Below, piece after piece: positions 60,326 to 64,000 of a DNA stretch of 64,000 nucleotides. A program made the translations under genes and the position numbers. Under the pieces are notes generated by a model. It was given only the letters and a program-made list of their open reading frames with translations, was not told the DNA's origin and made no database searches. The DNA comes from Oscillospiraceae bacterium (GTDB lineage: Bacteria; Bacillota; Clostridia; Oscillospirales; Oscillospiraceae). Within the stretch, counting starts at the first letter, position 1, and every line of letters begins with the position of its first letter. The stretch covers positions 35,644 through 99,643 of the forward strand of contig JAFRQP010000058.1 of the NCBI GenBank assembly GCA_017428565.1, given 5' to 3'.

Positions 60326-60419
60326 ACGCGTTTTCTCCCGGTTTTATATTTTTGTTATCATACCACAGTTTTTTGCCCTCCGCAAGCGGAGAGAGGACGA
60401 TTTGCGCGGCCCGCCCGTA

Positions 60420-60448
60420 TTGACGGCCTTGAGAATTTATGTTATATT
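60420..60448 (+). promoter_or_regulatory. Promoter of the CNNM gene pair
   Basis: TTGACG (60420-60425), 17 nt, TATATT (60443-60448). Confidence 0.88.
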
Positions 60449-60488
60449 GTGCTTTGACTTTAGCAAAAAAGGGAGTGACTATCCAATT

Positions 60489-61781
60489 ATGGATGGCGAC
60501 AGTCGATCGTCCATGTTGCCGTGGATCATCGCAGTCATTTTGCTGCTCTGCGCAGCCTATTTCGCCGTGGCGGAAACGGCCTTTGCCTCCGCCTCGCGCA
60601 ACAAGATCAAAACCGCCGCCGACAAGGGCGACGGCCGCGCCGAAAAGGCGCTGTACATTCTGGATCACTTTGACCGGGCCATCAGCACCCTGCTGATCGG
60701 CACCAATATCGTACATATCGCGGCGGCCTCCCTGGTCACCGTGGCGGTCACCCGCATCTGGGGGCTGAGCGCGGTGAGCATCAGCACCGTTCTGACCACC
60801 ATCGTGGTTTTCTTCGCCGGCGAGATGCTGCCCAAGAGCATCGCCAAGAAGTACCCCGAGCGGCTGAGCAAGGCCACCGCGGGCTCTCTGCGCTTCTTCA
60901 TGTTCCTGTTCTGGCCCGTCTCCACCCTGTTGGCCGCCATCGGCCGGGGCGCCGCGGCGCTGACCAAGGGCGACCCGGAGATTTCCGTCACCGAGGACGA
61001 GCTCTACGACATCATTGAGGACATGACCGAGGAGGGCAGTCTGGACGAGGAGCAGGGCGACCTGATCTCCTCCGCGCTGCAGTTCGGCGAGGTCACGGTG
61101 GAGAGCATTCTGACCCCCCGGGTAGACCTGGAGGCCATCGACATCGAGGACAGTCTGGAGGAGATCCTCTCCCAGATCAAGTCCCAGAACCACAGCCGCC
61201 TGCCCGTCTACGAGGGCAGCATCGACAACATCATCGGCATCCTGCAGATCCGGCGCTTCATCAAGGCCTATCTGCACCAGCGGGAGGCTCTGGACATCCG
61301 GAGCCTGCTGGATCAGCCCTTCTTCATCCATCAGAGCACCAACATCGACGAGCTGCTGCCCGTCATGTCCAAGAACCGGGCCAACATGGCCGTGGTCACC
61401 GACAACTACGGCGGCACCCTGGGCATCGTCACCGTGGAGGACATCCTGGAGGAGCTGGTGGGCGAGATCTGGGATGAGGATGACGTGGTGGAGGAGCCCT
61501 TCCAGGAGCTGGGCCAGGGCATGCTGCTGGTGGACGCGGACGAAAGCGTCAGCGACGTGATGGAGCAGCTGGACTACGAGGATCCGGACGAGGACGAGGA
61601 GCTGGTGAACACCCGCATGGGCGAATGGGCCTATGAGCAGTTCCCCGCCATCCCCAAGGTGGGCGACAGCTTCCGCTATCACGCGCTGGAGGTCACCGTC
61701 TCCGCCATGGAGCACAACCGCATCCGCAAGCTGAAGGTCACCCTCCTGCCGGAGCCCCCGGAAGGGGGTGAGGACGCATGA
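60489..61781 (+). CDS. CNNM/CorC-type transporter (hemolysin C family)
   Basis: A 430-residue protein. N-terminal DUF21/CNNM membrane domain (about 10-180): YFAVAETAFASASRNKIKTA, LLIGTNIVHIAAASLVTVAV and FFAGEMLPKSIAKKYPERLS. Then two CBS domains (ILTPRVDLEAIDIEDSLEEI, SRLPVYEGSIDNIIGILQIR, MAVVTDNYGGTLGIVTVEDI, LEELVGEIWDE) and a C-terminal CorC_HlyC domain. Family members export or regulate Mg2+ (MpfA/CorC). ATG 60489 has GGGAG 13 nt upstream, rather far. It overlaps the next paralogous gene by 4 nt. Confidence 0.92.
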   Translation: MDGDSRSSMLPWIIAVILLLCAAYFAVAETAFASASRNKIKTAADKGDGRAEKALYILDHFDRAISTLLIGTNIVHIAAASLVTVAVTRIWGLSAVSISTVLTTIVVFFAGEMLPKSIAKKYPERLSKATAGSLRFFMFLFWPVSTLLAAIGRGAAALTKGDPEISVTEDELYDIIEDMTEEGSLDEEQGDLISSALQFGEVTVESILTPRVDLEAIDIEDSLEEILSQIKSQNHSRLPVYEGSIDNIIGILQIRRFIKAYLHQREALDIRSLLDQPFFIHQSTNIDELLPVMSKNRANMAVVTDNYGGTLGIVTVEDILEELVGEIWDEDDVVEEPFQELGQGMLLVDADESVSDVMEQLDYEDPDEDEELVNTRMGEWAYEQFPAIPKVGDSFRYHALEVTVSAMEHNRIRKLKVTLLPEPPEGGEDA

Positions 61782-63046
61782 CGAACACCGTTCTCACCGT
61801 TGCGGGGATCGTCCTGTGCGTGATCCTCTCCGGCTTCTTCTCCGGCTCGGAGATGGCCTATTCCTCCTGCTCCACCCTGCGGCTGGAGCATCTGCGGGAC
61901 GGCGGCTCCAAGCGGGCCGGCCTGGCCGTGAAGATCGCCGAGCGCTTTGAGGACGCCCTGGGCGCCATTCTCATCGGCAACAATCTGGTGAACATCGCCG
62001 CCTCCTCCCTGATCACCGTGCTGGTGGTTCAGCTCACCGGAACGGACAGCATGGTCTGGCTGGGCACGCTGATCATCACCGTGGTCATCATCATCTTCGG
62101 GGAGACCATCCCCAAGATCACCTGCAAGAAAAACGCCAACCGGGTGGCCGTGCGCTACGCCTGGCCGGTGCGGGCGCTGATGCTGCTGCTCAAGCCTCTG
62201 GTGTGGCTGGTGGTGAAGCTCATCGAGCTGATCACCAGGCCCCTCAAGGGCGAGGAGGACGAGGACGCCGAGGAGGCCGTGGAGGAGCTGCAGAACCTGA
62301 TCGAGACCGCCGAGGACGAGGAGGTCCTGGACGAGGACCAGAGCGAGCTGGTCCAGGCCGCCATCGAGTTCGACCAGATCTCCGCCTCCGAGGTCATGAC
62401 CGCCCGGGTGGACGTCTGTGCCATCGACATCGAGGACGACTGGGAGGACATCCTGGCACTGGTGGAGCAGGCCCCCTATTCCCGCCTGCCGGTCTATGAG
62501 GACAGCATCGACAACATCATCGGCGTGCTGTATCTGAACCACTTCCTGAAGGCCATGACCGAGGACGGGCACACCGATATCCGCAAGCTGCTGATGCCCC
62601 CCTGCTATGTGTACAAGACCATGAAGCTCCCCGCGGTGCTGAACACCCTGAAAAAGGCGCGGCAGCACCTGGCCATCGTCTCCGACGAGTACGGCGGCAC
62701 CCTGGGCGTGCTCTCCATGGAGGACGTGCTGGAGCAGATCGTGGGCGATATCTGGGACGAGACCGACACCGTGGAGCAGGAGGTCGTGCAGCGCTCCGAG
62801 AGCGAATTTGAGCTGGACGGGGACATGACGATCTCCGACATGCTGGAGCTGCTGGGCATCGACGAGGACTCCTTTGAGGCCGAAAGCGAGACCGTGGGCG
62901 GCTGGACCGTGGAGAGTTTCGGCGCCTTCCCCCAGGTGGGCGACCGCTTCACCTTTGAGAACTGGCAGATCACCGTGCTGAGCATGGACGGGCGCCGGGT
63001 GGAGAAGGTGCTGGTACAGGCCCTGCCCGAATCAAGTGAAGAGTGA
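61778..63046 (+). CDS. CNNM/CorC-type transporter, second paralogue
   Basis: A 422-residue paralogue of the preceding protein with the same order: DUF21 (SGFFSGSEMAYSSCSTLRLE, LIGNNLVNIAASSLITVLVV, IFGETIPKITCKKNANRVAV), CBS pair (VMTARVDVCAIDIEDDWEDI, SRLPVYEDSIDNIIGVLYLN, LAIVSDEYGGTLGVLSMEDV) and CorC_HlyC. The start overlaps the first gene's stop as ATGA. The tandem pair suggests a heterodimer or division of labour in Mg2+ homeostasis (inference). Confidence 0.92.
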   Translation: MTNTVLTVAGIVLCVILSGFFSGSEMAYSSCSTLRLEHLRDGGSKRAGLAVKIAERFEDALGAILIGNNLVNIAASSLITVLVVQLTGTDSMVWLGTLIITVVIIIFGETIPKITCKKNANRVAVRYAWPVRALMLLLKPLVWLVVKLIELITRPLKGEEDEDAEEAVEELQNLIETAEDEEVLDEDQSELVQAAIEFDQISASEVMTARVDVCAIDIEDDWEDILALVEQAPYSRLPVYEDSIDNIIGVLYLNHFLKAMTEDGHTDIRKLLMPPCYVYKTMKLPAVLNTLKKARQHLAIVSDEYGGTLGVLSMEDVLEQIVGDIWDETDTVEQEVVQRSESEFELDGDMTISDMLELLGIDEDSFEAESETVGGWTVESFGAFPQVGDRFTFENWQITVLSMDGRRVEKVLVQALPESSEE

Positions 63047-63115
63047 ATCGTGAAGAGTGAAGAGTTGCGGGTTCCCGTTTGGGAATGATTTCAAATCAGT
63101 ACCGCAATTCTTCAC
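63047..63115. repeat. Short-unit inverted repeat after the CNNM pair
   Basis: GTGAAGAGTGAAGAGTTGCG on the left is partly complementary to CCGCAATTCTTCACC on the right, across GGTTCCCGTTTGGGAATGATT. Similar in style to 39247-39314. Confidence 0.5.
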
Positions 63116-63148
63116 CTTTGCTTTTCCTGTTTTCCTCCTCCGTTCCGA

Positions 63149-63177
63149 TTGACGGGGCGGGCGGCTTGTGGTATATT
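63149..63177 (+). promoter_or_regulatory. Promoter of pckA
   Basis: TTGACG (63149-63154), 17 nt, TATATT (63172-63177). Confidence 0.88.
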
Positions 63178-63242
63178 GAACATGTATTCGTATCCGCCCG
63201 GCGCGGAATCAACTATTATTGCCGAAAGGGGTTTGATGCACC

Positions 63243-64000
63243 ATGGCACCTATCGATCTGAGCAAGTACGGCATTACCGGGGCCACCGAAATCATTTACA
63301 ATCCCAGCTATGAGCAGCTTTTCAAGGACGAGATGGAGCCTTCTCTGGAGGGTTTTGACAAGGGCGTTCTCACGGAGCTTGGCGCCGTGAACGTGATGAC
63401 CGGCATTTACACCGGCCGCTCCCCCAAGGACAAATATATCGTTCTGGACGAAAACTCCAAGGACACCGTGTGGTGGACCAGCGAGGGCTACAAAAACGAC
63501 AACCACCCCATGAGCCCGGAGACCTGGGAAGTGGTCAAGAAGCTGGCCCAGGATCAGCTGTGCAACAAGAAGCTCTACGTGGTGGACGCCTTCTGCGGCG
63601 CCAACAAAGACACCCGCATGGCCATCCGCTTCATCATGGAGGTGGCCTGGCAGGCCCACTTTGTGCGCAACATGTTCATCCAGCCCACCGCTGAGGAGCT
63701 GGAGAGCTTTGAGCCCGACTTCGTGGTCTACACCGCCTCCAAGGCCAAGTGCGAGAACTACAAGGAGCTGGGCCTGAACTCCGAGACCGTGGTGGCCTTC
63801 AACGTCACCAGCCGGGAGCAGGTGATCATCAACACCTGGTACGGCGGCGAGATGAAGAAGGGCATGTTCTCCATGATGAACTACTACCTGCCGCTGAAGG
63901 GCATCGCCGCCATGCACTGCTCCGCCAACACCGACATGAACGGCGAGAACACCGCCATCTTCTTCGGCCTCTCCGGCACCGGCAAGACCACCCTTTCCAC
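63243..64000 (+). CDS. pckA: ATP-dependent phosphoenolpyruvate carboxykinase (3' end outside window)
   Basis: The first 252 codons of Pck[21 protein letters not shown], the substrate Arg block [68 protein letters not shown] and the nucleotide loop [13 protein letters not shown] are all intact up to the edge. It interconverts oxaloacetate and PEP; in gut anaerobes it often fixes CO2 and makes ATP. A consensus-like promoter lies 66 nt upstream. Confidence 0.96.
   Translation, partial: MAPIDLSKYGITGATEIIYNPSYEQLFKDEMEPSLEGFDKGVLTELGAVNVMTGIYTGRSPKDKYIVLDENSKDTVWWTSEGYKNDNHPMSPETWEVVKKLAQDQLCNKKLYVVDAFCGANKDTRMAIRFIMEVAWQAHFVRNMFIQPTAEELESFEPDFVVYTASKAKCENYKELGLNSETVVAFNVTSREQVIINTWYGGEMKKGMFSMMNYYLPLKGIAAMHCSANTDMNGENTAIFFGLSGTGKTTLS

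Overview
The window looks like chromosomal DNA of a GC-rich anaerobic Firmicute, most likely a gut Oscillospirales/Clostridia relative. The basis is inference from gene content: a SleB-type cortex hydrolase and a SpoIIQ-like M23 peptidase (spore formers), sigma-A promoters with 17-bp spacers, strong AGGAGG ribosome sites, an OhrR regulator, a CD1871A-family small protein, CNNM transporters, LuxS and ATP-dependent PEP carboxykinase. No rRNA, tRNA or CRISPR array was seen.

1-20.2 kb is an accessory region built around two giant secreted DNRLRE/YD-repeat/RHS proteins. One runs leftward off the left edge (1-6042) and one runs rightward (10007-16552); they diverge. Between them lie a SleB-like hydrolase, a small membrane protein, and an operon of XRE regulator, ECF sigma factor, anti-sigma factor and a small secreted protein. 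The right-hand RHS protein ends in an AT-rich tip of unknown type followed by a membrane protein that could be its immunity partner. Downstream are four copies of a ~300-bp repeat. Two of them end in a terminator-like hairpin plus a promoter that faces a cargo gene (a membrane-anchored Nudix-like protein at 17941; a small immunity-like protein at 19811). A displaced fragment of RHS core coding sequence lies among the repeats.

20.2-36.5 kb is mostly housekeeping and stress genes: a leftward OhrR/glutathione peroxidase/radical SAM/nitroreductase operon; a LysR gene beside a scarred locus where a small gene, a flavodoxin and an FMN reductase are all truncated; an HxlR/flavoprotein divergent pair; a threonine-synthase-like enzyme; a PstS-like membrane protein; a four-gene thioredoxin/polyferredoxin redox operon; BioY-BirA; Nudix-Ogt; and a GtrA-like protein.

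36.8-64 kb holds iscR-nifS-iscU, a SpoIIQ-like peptidase divergent from a secreted GH13 amylase lipoprotein, an ABC exporter operon with two pairs of FtsX-type permeases beside a PadR regulator, a second ECF sigma/anti-sigma pair inserted beside enolase, an LCP protein, an amino-acid transporter with an alpha/beta hydrolase, a CpsB/C/D-type exopolysaccharide control operon, luxS, two CNNM proteins and the start of pckA.

The most unusual structures are: (i) a 161-bp multi-hairpin element present twice (27559-27719, 36557-36717), each copy sitting between two exact copies of a whole local terminator hairpin; (ii) the repeat-punctuated cargo array behind the RHS gene; (iii) a 123-bp duplication of the enolase 3' end and terminator that brackets the sigma/anti-sigma module at 50507-52319; and (iv) the triple truncation at 24.5-25.2 kb.
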